Below are positions 1-18,775 of a stretch of DNA of 64,000 nt, piece by piece. The notes below the pieces were generated by a model. That model was given only the letters and a program-made list of their open reading frames with translations. It did not search any database and was not told the origin of the DNA. The DNA is from Coturnix japonica (lineage: Eukaryota; Chordata; Aves; Galliformes; Phasianidae): positions 868,001-932,000 of the forward strand of contig NC_029532.1 of the NCBI RefSeq assembly GCF_001577835.2, read 5' to 3'. Numbering within the stretch: the first letter of the stretch is position 1; the number at the start of each line of letters is the position of its first letter. The position numbers were made by a program, and so were the translations under genes.

Positions 1-1043
1 TGCAAATTACTGTGTGTTTTCTGCACTGCTGTATTCAGGATAATGATCAAAACTAATTTATCTCAGAAATATGCACAATCATAGAAAAACTGGAGATCTC
101 TGGAGGTCTGCGCTCCAACCTCCTGCTCACAACAGCTCTAAAGTCAAACTCAGATCAGATTGCTCCTTGTCCTGCCAAGTTATGAAACTCTCCAAGGATG
201 GAGGCATTTCTCTACAACTTATTTTCTAGGAGTCAGACATGACAACGCTATTCCCAGTGATGAGGAATGATGTGCAAAGAGCTGTCAGATCTGCTGGATC
301 AGCTGCAAGACAAATCCAAAACTGCACACAGCTTCACATGCAGCAGAGCCTCACCTGCCACTTGCTCTCCTCCTCCAAGTATTTGTGCACTGTCCTGTCC
401 ACCCCATCCACTGTTGTTTCTCCTCCATCCCTCTCCAGCGCAGGGAGCACATACTGTGTGGGAGGGTAGTATGCAATTCCACACTCTGGAAGAGATCAGA
501 TGCAAAACAAGACATTTGGTGCCTTAAGACCTCCTGGCAGCGTGGCTGAAGGCTGGCCTATGTGTGAGACAGCTCCCAACTGTGCTCGCTCCCTCCAAGC
601 ATAGATGGTATAAGACCTAATACAGGTCTTGCAATGAGAAGCTGTGAGAAGAGAGAGTGCCATCCTATTCCCACCAGGAAGATGAGTAAAGCTCAGGAGG
701 AAGCAGAGGAGCCGAGAGTGCTGCTCCCATTTCTGAAATCATAGGAGAGGATGCCCTCCAAAAACAGGCTGATCCAGCTGTTCCAATGTCTTAACAAAAA
801 GATTCTAGATTTCAGTTTGACAGTGAGAAGCAACCTTCAAGGAAGGACTCCTATGTTGCTGTGTGACACGTAACTTCCTGACCTGCCTGCCCTGTGTGCA
901 GAGCATCAGAAACCACCTGAAGCAGAACTTCCCTCATGTTTGCCCTTTGTAAATACAGCCTTTGAACAAGCTTGTAGCACCTTGATAGAGCACAACACAG
1001 CCCCACAAGTTCTCACCAGCATCCACAGACTCTTCTCACTTAC
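1..1043 (-). other. LRSAM1 intron, no exon seen
   Basis: This stretch lies downstream (in gene orientation) of the last LRSAM1 exon I can place. The next expected exon, which continues after the human residues QQFLCK, was not found here and probably lies before the window start. Apart from the CR1-like fragment near the left edge I see nothing functional. Confidence 0.6.
81..215 (-). mobile_element. Old CR1 LINE fragment (probable)
   Basis: On the plus strand this stretch reads like the reverse complement of a CR1 3' part: a diverged 'tcatagaa' start, then 'ctctggaggtctg' and 'ctccaacctcctgctcaca', and later a 'caaggatggaggcat' block. These words are typical of avian CR1 tails. The copy is short and diverged. 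It lies in an LRSAM1 intron and has no visible role. Confidence 0.5.
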
Positions 1044-4000
1044 CTTTGCAGAGGAACTGCTGAATGGACTCTGTACCTGCACTGCAAATATCAGCTGATG
1101 GGTAGGTCATGGAAGATGCATCCAGAGTCAGCGTCTCCAAAACAGAACACACAGAGCTCCAAGTTAAATATCATTAAAAGGGAAATACATTAAAGGTAAA
1201 TTACTTTTGCTGGGTGTCTGACAACTTTCAGAGATGTGGTGACTCTGCTGTGCCTTATTTAGGAACTTCTAAGCTGGTCCCTCAGCAGAATAACCCCCTC
1301 ACATAGACAGGTGCATTTTGTCTTTAAGGACAAAGCACTTCTCAATTACAGACATTGCTGTATGTTGGAGCCCTTAAACATGACGCATGGAAGGAACAGC
1401 AAATACAAAGGTGAAATGATACAAAAATGGTAACAAATATTCAAAAGGTTATTTATAAGGAAAAACTCACCAATATGGACACCTTCACTGGGAAGTGCTG
1501 AGGCAATCTCCACCAAGGAGCAATCTCCAAGAGAGATGCTGCCTTAGTGGAGGTCAGCCCTTAAATGAGGTCTAGAAGAGGTAGAGTCAAGCTCCACCTG
1601 TTCTGGGAGCACAGCTGAATTACCCTCACCTGTGCTCCCATAGCTGACCTGACACTTGCCTCAGCTGATTAATCAGAGGTTCAGGCTGTGATTACCAATT
1701 TCCCATACAAAAGGGTACGTTGCCTCCCACTGAGGATGACTTAGCAGGAAGGCCCAGAAAGGAACCACTTCACCAAACACAAGGGAGCAAACTGCACAAG
1801 TTTCCCCTCTCAGAGATCTGCCTATAACAGAAGAGAAGCCTAAAGCTGAGTCCTTAGGACAGGACAGCATTTATTTCTGTCCTCAATGCTGGTGTCTGAG
1901 TCAGCTCCGTTGTCTGACGCTCACACAGTTTGGTACTGCCAAATTTGGCAGCCAGAAAGGAACATCCTCATCAAAATGCTGGTGCTTGTATCATTTTGAA
2001 CGTGCTCTCCAGGGAGCCAGAAACCTACAGAGGCTGACAATGAGTCAGAGAGCTATTAAGGCAACAGAAGCAAAAACCTCATCAGAAACATCCAATCTGC
2101 TCAGTTAGAACCAGCCTGAGTGGAAAGAATCTGAGTTAAATTGAGCCCATAGGCTCAGTTTGGACTCTCAGAAGCAGCCACAGCTGAAAATACCCAGAGG
2201 CTTATTCCCTACAGATCACTTTTGCCATGATTACGCCTTGGCAAAAAGTGATCAGAAAAGACCAAAGCAGGTGAATACACAAAACTGTGAACGACATATA
2301 CCCTACCGACAGTCCCCTGCAGTGAGTGCCATCCAACCCCAGAGATTCACTTTTTAAGATGAACTTATTATCACTGAGCAAGCAGGGAGGACAGGGCAGG
2401 CAGGGCAGGCTGGGTGCATACCTCCAGTGTACGGACGTGAGCCAGCACTCTTGGCAGCTCCTGCAGCAGGTTCTCACTGATGTTCAGAGTGCGCAGACTC
2501 CTCAGACCACTCACTGTAGCAGGGAGCTCCCTCAGCTTGTTGCCTAAGGAGTGAAAAGTCATTTAGAAGCACATAGCACTGCTGAAGCAGAAGCTCATCT
2601 CCTGGAACACCGATCTGTACTTGTAAGAGCCTCCTGTGAGTTATTTTCTATACTGTGCTGGAGGGATGGGGTTGTCATGGGGTGCACTAAGATTCCAAAC
2701 GTAACTATTCCTGATAACTTGGGGAAATTTGGGGAATTATTTTCTACTTAGACTTTCCTTGCCTTACCAACTATTTGAATTCAAGTCTGTCCTATGTTCT
2801 TCAGAATGGAAACCATTTGGTGCCTGCCTTGGTTAAGAGGTATAATTACTAATGCAGCTCAACACAACCCAGAAAACAAGTGATGCTTTGCCCACGGCAC
2901 CAACAAGAAACAAAGTCATACCTTTCACGTTGAGGATCTGGAGCTGGGCAAGATCCCCTATGGATTGTGGAAGACATTTTAAGAGATTCCTTTCAAGGTT
3001 TAGGACCTAAGATGTTAACAGAAAAGATAATCAAAATATCCTTTACACAAGTCTCAGGTTTTCTCCATATCTATGCTGTTGGGACTATTCTGCAGCCCCA
3101 GAAAGGGTGATTTAAAATTAGTTTTCTAGGCTATAAAAGCAAAAATGCTTTTAGAATGAGTTCTTAATAATCTGCCAGTGATATGCATCCAGAGCTGCAC
3201 CCCAAAGCAGAGCAGACCCTCTGAAATGCAATAAGACATTTAGTGTCTTAAGCCAGTATGAGCTGTTCCCTAATACACCATTTACAGACGCTTGGCATCC
3301 AGGAGATCCTTTACCTGAAGAGATGTCAGCTGACCAATATCAGCAGGAAGCGATGCCAGCTGGTTGTCGTGCAGATCTAGAACCTGCAAGAGCAGCGAAT
3401 GTCATCAAACAGTGTTGGGGAAAGACATCATCGTGCAAAAACAAAAGGCTGTGAATTATGGAATTACTGAGCAATGGAAAACTCCAGAGTCCACTGCTAA
3501 ACAGGTGACCAGGGAAAGGAGAGGCACCACAGGAACTGTCCCACCAAACTGGACGTGCCAAGTGAACAAATGATCTCCATGAAAATCAGCCTGGCAGAAA
3601 AACATATTTTCTGCAGGGTCTAAGGCCTGAACTGCTCCATAGAAAGACCAACATCAGGTGCCCCCATCACCAGCCTCACCCACATTCAAGTGATCCACCA
3701 GGTTTTGTAAACCTACAAAGGGGAGCCGTCACGTTTTGTTACCACTTTTTGGTAACAACAGTCAGACAGGAGGAATTTTTCGGGGTAGTGTGTTTGAATG
3801 CAGTTAGAATGGCTGTTAAAAGTCACAATTACCTTCACAGTTATGAGACTCAGGAGGCTACAGGACTTTGGAACTAAAGATGTGAGATTATTTGTATGAA
3901 TGATCAGCACCTGAGGAGGGAAAAACCCATTGAAACGTGAGCATAAGGGGCACCAGGATCCAGAATAAGACTTTTGCTAAGACTTAATTGCAGAGGTTGT

Positions 4001-5077
4001 GAAAGAGTTTTGTATCTTATTCACAGTCACCTAAAATAGTAAATGAATTGTAGAGGTCAAATATTTAATATTAAACAGACTTTTAGTTATTTTGTATGAG
4101 AAATATCGTTCATTAGGTTAGGATAGAAATCATCAGCTCGTATTTCATGACAGCAGCAGTACAGCACACACAACAGGTTAGTCCTGCCAAATGGCCACAT
4201 GCATCACAGACAGCCAGAAACAACCATCTCAAACACAACAGCCACATTCATGCACAATAACAGAATTATCCACTTCAGGATCGTATCGTTACCTTTTTCT
4301 GCAAGACTTTACAAGTTGCAAAGGCCCCGTATGGAACCTAAAAACAATTTACAAACGGTCACATCAGACTTCACCAGATCCCATATTTTCTAAGCACTTC
4401 TACAATACCCACCTCTAAAGTCTCAGTAATTAACTTTAATGCAAATGCACATGATACTTAAGATACTTTAGCCCTGAAAGCCAGAGAACATGCATACAGA
4501 GAAAGAAGTGGACCAGGCACAAGGCCATTTCTGTCCCAGAGCTCACAGACATGATATTAAATCTGATGCTTGGTAACAAATAGACTGAGAAATAAGACCT
4601 GTCAGCTAATATCGAAAGTTCCAGAGAACATACCTCTAACAGCTCACACTTGGATATGTCAAGAACATCATCAGCACCAGCCTCTTTTGCCTGGTAGGAG
4701 AAGATACACAGAGTTAGAACATGAATGAATGGGCCCTTGCTGCATATTGGGTATTGCTGGAAGTAGCAAGAAGGAGAAAGGACGGGAGGTCCTGAATGTG
4801 GGGTGGGCTGGAAGATGTGATGTGGAACCACAGGAGAGGAAAGGGAAGGAAGTAGCACAGAGGGGATGTGTGGAGGGAAGGGCAAGAACAGACCAGGAAG
4901 GCAGGAGTAATATATTAGAAAGGCAACCTGCTAACCTGGATGAGATCAGTAACGAGGCATCTGGGACTATGTACAGACAACAGAGGATACAGCAGTGTTG
5001 CTTACCAGGCACATTTGGTATTCAAGGCGCTTCTGAGCATCCTCACTGGGTTTCTTCTTACGGAAGAAGAGCGGCAT
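1044..5077 (-). CDS. LRSAM1: LRSAM1, N-terminal half (LRR E3 ubiquitin ligase), partial
   Basis: The family is an E3 ubiquitin ligase with an N-terminal leucine-rich repeat, coiled coil, SAM domain and C-terminal RING. It ubiquitinates TSG101 and acts in ESCRT sorting and anti-bacterial autophagy. Eight coding exons join in frame: 5006-5077, 4634-4690, 4293-4337, 3833-3910, 3315-3383, 2922-3006, 2422-2543, 1044-1134. They give about 206 residues beginning [20 protein letters not shown], very close to human LRSAM1. The repeats follow LxxLxxNxLxxLP spacing ([28 protein letters not shown]). The start fits the human protein. The SAM and RING exons lie outside the window to the left. The gene is head to head with RPL12, as in human. 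The 1044-1134 exon uses a GAG acceptor instead of CAG or TAG, which is unusual but keeps phase. Confidence 0.93.
1359..1709 (-). mobile_element. LTR-like dispersed repeat, copy A (351 bp)
   Basis: Read on the minus strand, this 351-bp unit begins TGTATGGGAAATTGG and ends CCAACATACA, so it has TG...CA ends and a 6-bp terminal inverted repeat (TGTATG/CATACA). A second copy with the same ends lies at 30701-31037 on the plus strand, at roughly 90% identity by eye over most of its length. The size and ends suggest a solitary LTR of an old avian retrovirus-like element. I cannot name the family. No clear target-site duplication flanks it. Confidence 0.6.
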
Positions 5078-5600
5078 CTTGAGTTGTGTTACAGCTCTTA
5101 ATGGCACAGGCTATCAGCATAAAGGAAGGCAGGTGGATCTTGGAGTGAGAGGAACCTGGACTACAGAACTGTGCTCTAAGAAGGGAGACAGAAAAAGAAG
5201 AGAAGGATCACAGCCTTGTTTAGACCTTTGGCTGGGACACACAGGCTGAGACCAACACACCGGCACAGCGGAAATGTCAGTGTGAGTCATGGGAGCACTG
5301 ATGAACAACTGGGACAGGAGGAACGTCCTGTCAGTGCTGTGTGAGATAAATGAAGACACACACTGACACACACAGGAAAACACGGGATCCACTGCAGGAT
5401 GGGAACTAAGAAAGCTGGGTCCAGAAAGCAGGAACCAGGGGCAAAACCGAGATACTCAGACTCAAAACCGATAAACTCCGTCACAATAACGAGCAGCTGT
5501 GAAATACCAGGGAGTAAATTGGGGCTGGAAATGAGACAATCCTTCATTTTGAGATGGCAGGGGAAGAGAAACAGGCAGGATTGATGCAGGGCAGAACAGG
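5078..5600. other. LRSAM1 5' intron (inferred)
   Basis: No coding exon is seen between the LRSAM1 start codon and the CpG-rich promoter. A possible non-coding first exon on the minus strand ends at 5755, where the minus-strand sequence reads GGCGTCG then GTGAGAG (a good donor). This would make 5078-5754 largely the first intron plus a short 5' leader. This is inference from splice-site appearance. Confidence 0.4.
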
Positions 5601-5889
5601 GGGGACGTGGATAAGGAACAGCGAGACCCCCCGCCCCGCTCCTATCAGTGACCCGCAGTGTCAGCACGGCCACAGAAGCGGCAGCATCGTCCCCCCATCC
5701 CCGCAATGCGTCCCGCAGCCCCCCAGCCCCCAGCCCCATCCCGGCCGCTCTCACCGACGCCCGCTGTCATGACGCCCCGCATCCCCTCGGGGCCTCCAAA
5801 CCATAGAGACGAGCGGTCAGAGCGCCCCCTGCTCGCACCATAGAGTTCTCTGCGTGCGAGCGGAGGGCGGATCCCGCAAGCTGCCAAGA

Positions 5890-5899
5890 TCTCGCGAGA
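5890..5899. promoter_or_regulatory. TCTCGCGAGA palindrome (BANP-type CGCG element)
   Basis: The 10-base palindrome TCTCGCGAGA is the known CGCG element bound by BANP at CpG-island promoters. Its binding is blocked by CpG methylation. It lies about 100 bp upstream of the RPL12 start codon in the shared promoter. Binding here is inferred from the exact motif match. Confidence 0.7.
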
Positions 5900-5909
5900 T
5901 CTCGGCGCC

Positions 5910-5918
5910 TATATATAT
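5910..5918 (+). promoter_or_regulatory. TATA-like box of RPL12
   Basis: A tatatatat run stands out in an otherwise GC-rich promoter, about 20-30 bp before the pyrimidine-rich region where RPL12 transcription should begin. Vertebrate ribosomal-protein genes often carry a TATA-like or A/T-rich element at this distance. Confidence 0.5.
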
Positions 5919-5992
5919 CTCCCCCGCGCTTCCCGCAGCCTTTCCGCCGTGGCGCAGGCCGCAGTCGGTGCGATCCGCCGCCATCCGCCGCC

Positions 5993-8195
<2,203 letters not shown>

Positions 8196-8250
8196 ATGGA
8201 AAAGTTGCCATATGAAGGTTCTTACATCTTCTGTAGCACCTTAAATACTT

Positions 8251-8256
8251 AATAAA
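8251..8256 (+). terminator. RPL12 polyadenylation signal AATAAA
   Basis: A canonical AATAAA lies 56 bases after the RPL12 stop codon, followed by a T/GT-rich stretch (tgcttttgtccttgtcc). This gives the very short 3' UTR usual for ribosomal-protein mRNAs. Confidence 0.88.
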
Positions 8257-8676
8257 ACACCAGGCTGTTAACAGTACCACTGCTTTTGTCCTTGTCCAGT
8301 TCTGTGTATGTGGGATTTTGCTAGTGGACTTGGTTCAAGCAAGCATTCCCATGTGCAAATGGCGAACACCTCTGACTGGAGAGCTTTGTGAGCTGCTTTT
8401 TAGTGCCAAGTGTAGCTGGCAGCTACAGCATTTGTGCCTGATGGGATGGAGCTTGGCCTCGTTCAGCCAGCAGGGGGAACATCTGGCTTAGGTGGCAGTG
8501 TGGGCATCCCTGGTGCAGGTTCTTTGCTCAGACTTCTCGTGTCTTTTATCAGGAAATTTATACCAGGGTTTTCTGATGACCAGAAAAAAATACAGACCAT
8601 TCAGACTGAGGTTGAGCTCCTGTGTATTTTTAACTACTGAAGAGGTTGTGGCTGGGGTGGAATTCTGCAGTTTATT
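8257..8676. other. Gap between RPL12 and the STPG-type gene (3' ends converge)
   Basis: No coding exon is recognised. The two genes point toward each other, so this stretch should hold only the RPL12 termination zone and the 3' UTR of the minus-strand gene. Confidence 0.5.
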
Positions 8677-10053
8677 TCAGAATGTTGTAAAGGGGCCGAT
8701 GTCGTGTCTCTTGGGTCTCCTGACTCCTTGGATGGTGATGCTGCGGGAGCTGGGTAAGCAAGCTCGATAGCCTGGGTCTACATCATATGCTCCAGGTCCT
8801 GGCGTCTCTGAAATTAAAAAGAGGCAATTTGTGTTGGTATTTCCCTTTGGGAGTTGTGAAAAACAAGTGCCACCTGGCCAGGCTGCTCCAAACCATCTGA
8901 TGGAGTGTAAAGAAACTTCCAAGCTCTGCTATAACAACATAACCAACCTGTGATGGAGAGGTGCTTTGGGCTTGATGTGCATTGTATGTGACAGGGTTTG
9001 ATGCTTGGTGCTCACACCTGAGTGATGTGGAGCTGTTAGTGAGGTACTGCTGCAGCGTGCAGGTGAAACCAATGTTCTCTGAAGTTCCTGGGTTAGAACT
9101 AGCATTGCTCTATTTCCATGTGCTCTCCTTTGGGGTGGCACAGCACCAGGGATGGTGTGTGATGTCAGGCTGTACAAAGCTGAAGTGGAATAATCCTGGT
9201 GATCTGAATGCTTTAACTGACTTGGGTGCTGCTGAGCCCTGCTAACAGTGGTGTTATGAGCACAGTTCACTTCGGCCCCACCAGCATCCTGGGGTGGGGA
9301 GGAGCCTTCTCAGTGCACAGCTATTTTTCTGAAGGGAGTGGGAATGAAATTCCTCCCAAGATTCTGCTTAAGCCTGAAGTGTGGCTTTGGGCTACGCTGC
9401 CTGAGTGCACAGCAGTCATGCACTAGGAATGCATCTCGTACAGCTTGTGAAGCATAAAATGTACATAATGTTAGCATGGAGATCAGGAGAAATCACCTGT
9501 TTGCACATGACTGGACAACAGGCTGCTGAGATAAGGCCTTGTGCCTGCTCTGCTCTGTGCTGCTCTGCCCAGTGGGGAGAAGGACAGAGCTTCCCAAAGG
9601 TGGACATCTTCCACCTGAGATGCTCATTGAGCAGCAGTGCGATAACTTCACATTGGGCTCATGGGCAGGAGTGGGATGTGCAGCTGCAACAAGGGGTTGC
9701 CAGGGTCCCTGGATGAAGGCTGGGCTGGGTGGGGGGGGTTGTGCTGACCGATAGGTTTACGGTTCCTGAGAACATCCAGGTTTGTCCGCTGCTCTCTGAT
9801 GTAGGGTGGGTACATGGCTCCGTCAGGCTGAGGGCAGCACAGGCTGCACAAGGGCTGCAGTGAAATGGAGAAAGGCATAACACAAAATTACCTTCTATTC
9901 CTTCAAACAGCCTATACATCAGCCTATAGCTGTACCACACATCCCAGCCCCGACTATCAGTCTGTAAGATCTCATGCAGCCTCATCAGCAGCTGCAGGAG
10001 CTCTCCTGCTTTCTGCTGCCCTTTGTTCCTCCAGCTGTTTGTAGGGCCTTTCT
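8677..10053 (-). CDS. STPG3: Sperm-tail PG-rich repeat protein, probably STPG3, 3' exons
   Basis: Three minus-strand exons are supported. 9892-10053 codes for a stretch including LLMRLHEILQTDSRGWDVWY. 9749 to 9817 or 9827 codes for MYPPYIREQRTNLDVLRNRK. 8677-8807 codes for ETPGPGAYDV...RHDIGPF and ends in a stop. The last exon carries the PGPGxYD motif of the STPG (O(6)-methylguanine/sperm-tail PG-rich) family. The last two exons join in phase (I + GAG). The first join needs a GAG acceptor at 9817 to stay in frame, because the better-looking CAG acceptor at 9827 gives the wrong phase. STPG3 maps near PNPLA7/ZMYND19 in human, which supports the name. Upstream exons and the start codon were not found. 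Function in this family is poorly known, with expected expression in sperm or ciliated cells. Confidence 0.62.
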
Positions 10054-10700
10054 CTGGGGGGGACCAGGGAATAAAGCAAAAGAGCAACATCCCAGACACT
10101 TATTTTTAACTCTTTGACTTGGAGGCTCCAAGCAAGGAGGCTTTGGTGCTCTCCAAGTGAGCTCTGCTTTGGATTCAGCACATTCCTCACCTCTCCAAGA
10201 ACACAACTTGCAACAGATTCTGGCTTTGTGTAAGAAAGAACATCTCCAAGTGGCCCCAGGCTGCGATGGGGACACTGCTGTGTTGGGGGGACCTGGGGAA
10301 ACACCATTGTCCAGGCTGGCTCCATTCCAGCTGAGGTTTGCAATGATCATCACTGATGGGGAGGGCAGTTCGGCAGAGCGGTGCCTCTTTCAGAAGCACC
10401 TTTAGTTTAAAGAGCTTTAAGGTGCTCGCTAACCTCAGCCTTAGCAGAGCCCCTGCTCTGCCAATGGTTCATTTCATCCCACCCAAACTCCCGAGGCAGG
10501 AGGCGCAGGGACGGACACAGTAAGAACCTACATTAAATCCATGTTCCACCTTCACTCTCCTGCTGGCCGGCCCCGAGCTCGGACAGTTCTTCCCACTGCG
10601 GCGCGATGCATCTGTACGAGGACAGACGGGAGGAGCCGTATTGAGCCCTGTGAGCGCTGCCCACGGCCCCATTTATTTCCCCACATCCCCCATATTTTAC
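10054..10700. other. Gap holding unresolved 5' part of the STPG-type gene
   Basis: No exon can be placed with confidence. A minus-strand ATGGATTTAAT followed by GTAGGT near 10525-10540 looks like a start plus donor, but its phase does not fit the next known exon. The right end becomes GC-rich and merges with the ZMYND19 CpG island. Confidence 0.35.
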
Positions 10701-11271
10701 CCATGTTTCCTCTTCTGCCCGGATCCGGTCACTAGTTTGGATGCAGCAGCCCCGGCCTTTCGGTGCTGCCCGTTCGCTCCGGTTCCCGCGCACAGCCCCC
10801 GCTTTGTGTCCAGGCCGCTGTCAGGCCTTCGGGGCTTCGCTGTGCCCCCCAGCCTCCAAGTTTCGCTCTATTTATCGCTATACCCATAACGCATCGCCCC
10901 GCTCCCGGCCCATTTACCCCCGTTACCCCCCCGGCCCCGCCCCTCCCTCCGTTCAGGCGGCACAAAGCTTCCCGCGAAAGTGACGTCACCGCGCGCGCCG
11001 CCTCCTCCCGCTCCCGAACCCGCGCCCGCGCGCGCCCCCATCCAGCTCCTCCCGCCCTCCTTTCCCACGTGACCCCGCTTCGCGCCGCTCTCCCATTGGC
11101 CGCTCCGGCGTCGTCGTGAGATCGACGCGCGCATTTCCCGCCCCGCCATTGGTCGCTGTGTGTGTGTGGCGCTGGGAGGTGGCGCGCCGCCCCGCCCCCC
11201 CCCGGTGTGCGCCTGGCGGCGGCGCGTGGCAGCGGCTCCCGCGCGCGGCTCCGAGTTGGCGCGGCCCGGCC
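10700..11271. promoter_or_regulatory. CpG-island promoter of ZMYND19
   Basis: This is a long GC- and CpG-rich block leading into the ZMYND19 start codon. Sites visible by eye are a palindromic CRE TGACGTCA at 10981-10988, an E-box CACGTG near 11067, and CCAAT boxes in reverse form (ATTGG) near 11093 and 11147. The island also extends into intron 1. It may serve a divergent minus-strand transcript too, since the STPG-type gene runs the other way. Confidence 0.65.
10981..10988. promoter_or_regulatory. Palindromic CRE, TGACGTCA
   Basis: A perfect full-site cyclic-AMP response element, the consensus for CREB/ATF dimers, about 290 bp upstream of the ZMYND19 start codon and inside a CpG island. 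Perfect sites in unmethylated CpG islands are often occupied, but use here is inferred. Confidence 0.55.
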
Positions 11272-16985
<5,714 letters not shown>

Positions 16986-18775
16986 CCGGGCGGCCCAGGC
17001 CTCTCAGCAGCAGGATTCCTTCTCAAAGGCATTGGACACTTGCTTTTGCACAGTAATGACAGACTGCTTATTGAAGCCAGAGGCACTGAAGAAGAAAAAC
17101 CCTGTGATGCTTGAGCAGAACAGCTGACTGGATGAAGCCGGCTCTGACTGGTGCTGTGGAAAGGGATCGGGTCTACCCTTCCAGTATTATATTCTCAAGC
17201 AAAAAGACTACTGTGGAGGCTCCAGGCAGGAAGCTTCTCATTATTTATATGTTAATACGTTTGTAAACTCATGTACAGTTTTTGTTAGAAATTCTTGATA
17301 GGACTCATTACCTGTAATGTGCAGATGAGAACACATTGTTGGCCTCAAAGTTTAAAAAGAAAAGTCATGTAGCAAAAGCTTTTCCTCCCATGTGGCTATA
17401 GAAGTGTCTGGCTGTGCCAAGGCCAGGAGGCTCTGACATCAGCACTTGCTCTGGAGAACTCTGCATGGAAGTTATATTTAAAAAGCATAAAAAAAAAAAG
17501 GCAAACACAGTAAAGGTTGGAATGAATCCTTGTGTGCTCTCTGCTTTTCTGCTCTTCCCTGCCAGGTGCTTTCAGAGCATGGGACCACATGGGATCGCTG
17601 TGAGCAGGCTGTGCTGCTTCCTTCAGGGCGCTGCTGGAGTCCATGCATGAAGCAAGCTGTGCTTATGGAGCTGAGCTGCCTTTCTTGTCACAGAGCCCTT
17701 GTACAGAAGCAGCTGTAGGGATGCAGAAGCAGCTGCCTGGGCTGTGGTTGCCCTCGTGGCTTCCCTGGCAGCTCAGCAAACACTGTGATGTGCAGATATG
17801 TCTAAATGGCCTAATATTTGGTGACGGAGTTATTTATTTAAAGACAAAGTGTCAAGCCAAGAATCGGTTTATTTAGTACCGAGGATCTGTCGTGTGGAGC
17901 GTGTGCCTGGTTTTGTCTTTTCGGATGTTTTCTCTTGTATAACTTGGATGTTTCCGTGTCTAACTTCTGCCTTACAGGTATATTGCAGTGCCCGAGGAGC
18001 TGGGCAGCTCAGTGCCAGCTGTTAGCATTGCTTTGCAGCTCCAAGAGTGTGAGTTCTGAATTAAGCAGTTTTGCTCTGAATGCTTCTTGAAATAGATCTC
18101 TTTTTTTTTCACATGAAATCTGTCACATTCATTTTTCAATGGAGTTCACTTTCCACTTGGTGTTGCAATGCTGGTCTTGTTGCATTCACTCTGTCAGACA
18201 GCAGCCTGCTGTGGGTGCCAGTGTTATGTTATGTTTCTAATAGCTGCTCAGGAAGTTCTTTGTTATTAATCATCACTCCTTGGGTGGGTTTTAGTTCTTC
18301 AGGCAGCACTGAACAACAACTTGTGAAGCTTCTTGGTGGGCACATTTTGTAACTATTCTTATATCTCAGCCTTTCCCTTCCTGCTGCCTGCAGTGCTGCT
18401 GGGTATGAAGATGTTGAGCAAGATCTGTTCCAAACTTTCCTTATCATCTTGTTAAGGAAGCAGTTAATTGCTTTAAAGGGATGGTGAGGTTTCTCATGTG
18501 GAGTGCAAGGAGTGTTGTTACCCACGGTACCAATCTGAGCAGGGCAGGTTGATGTTCTCCTTGCCTTTCTGAAGGGCTGCTGTTATTGCTGTCAGTTCCC
18601 CATTGCCAACTGTGATGAGCAGAAGCTCAGAGTGCAGTGTTGGAGCATTTCAGTGTCTGCAGCACTGAGCAGGGATAGATGTGACCACATTCCTGTCTGC
18701 AGGAGAAACAGGACTGCAGACGAAGTGCTGATGAGGATGCACAGGGTCTTGAGCAGCTGATAAAGGAGAGGTCAG
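16986..18775 (+). other. ZMYND19 3' UTR and intergenic space before DPH7
   Basis: The left part should be the ZMYND19 3' UTR. A variant hexamer CATAAA at 17486-17491 is followed directly by an A-run, so it could be a weak polyadenylation site. No reading frame here resembles a known gene. Confidence 0.5.

Larger units (their letters stand above)
5600..5992. promoter_or_regulatory. Bidirectional CpG-rich promoter, LRSAM1 / RPL12
   Basis: The interval between the LRSAM1 leader and the RPL12 start codon is GC- and CpG-rich, unlike the flanking introns. It contains a palindromic TCTCGCGAGA at 5890-5899 and an AT block (tatatatat) at 5910-5918. A pyrimidine-rich stretch around 5928-5946 would suit the TOP-type start of ribosomal-protein mRNAs. 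The same head-to-head pair exists in human, so a shared promoter is likely. The exact start sites are inferred. Confidence 0.75.

Noticed and set aside
5287-5754. A 155-codon minus-strand frame left of the RPL12 promoter
   Set aside because: It overlaps the probable LRSAM1 leader and has no recognisable domain; composition is that of a CpG-island edge.
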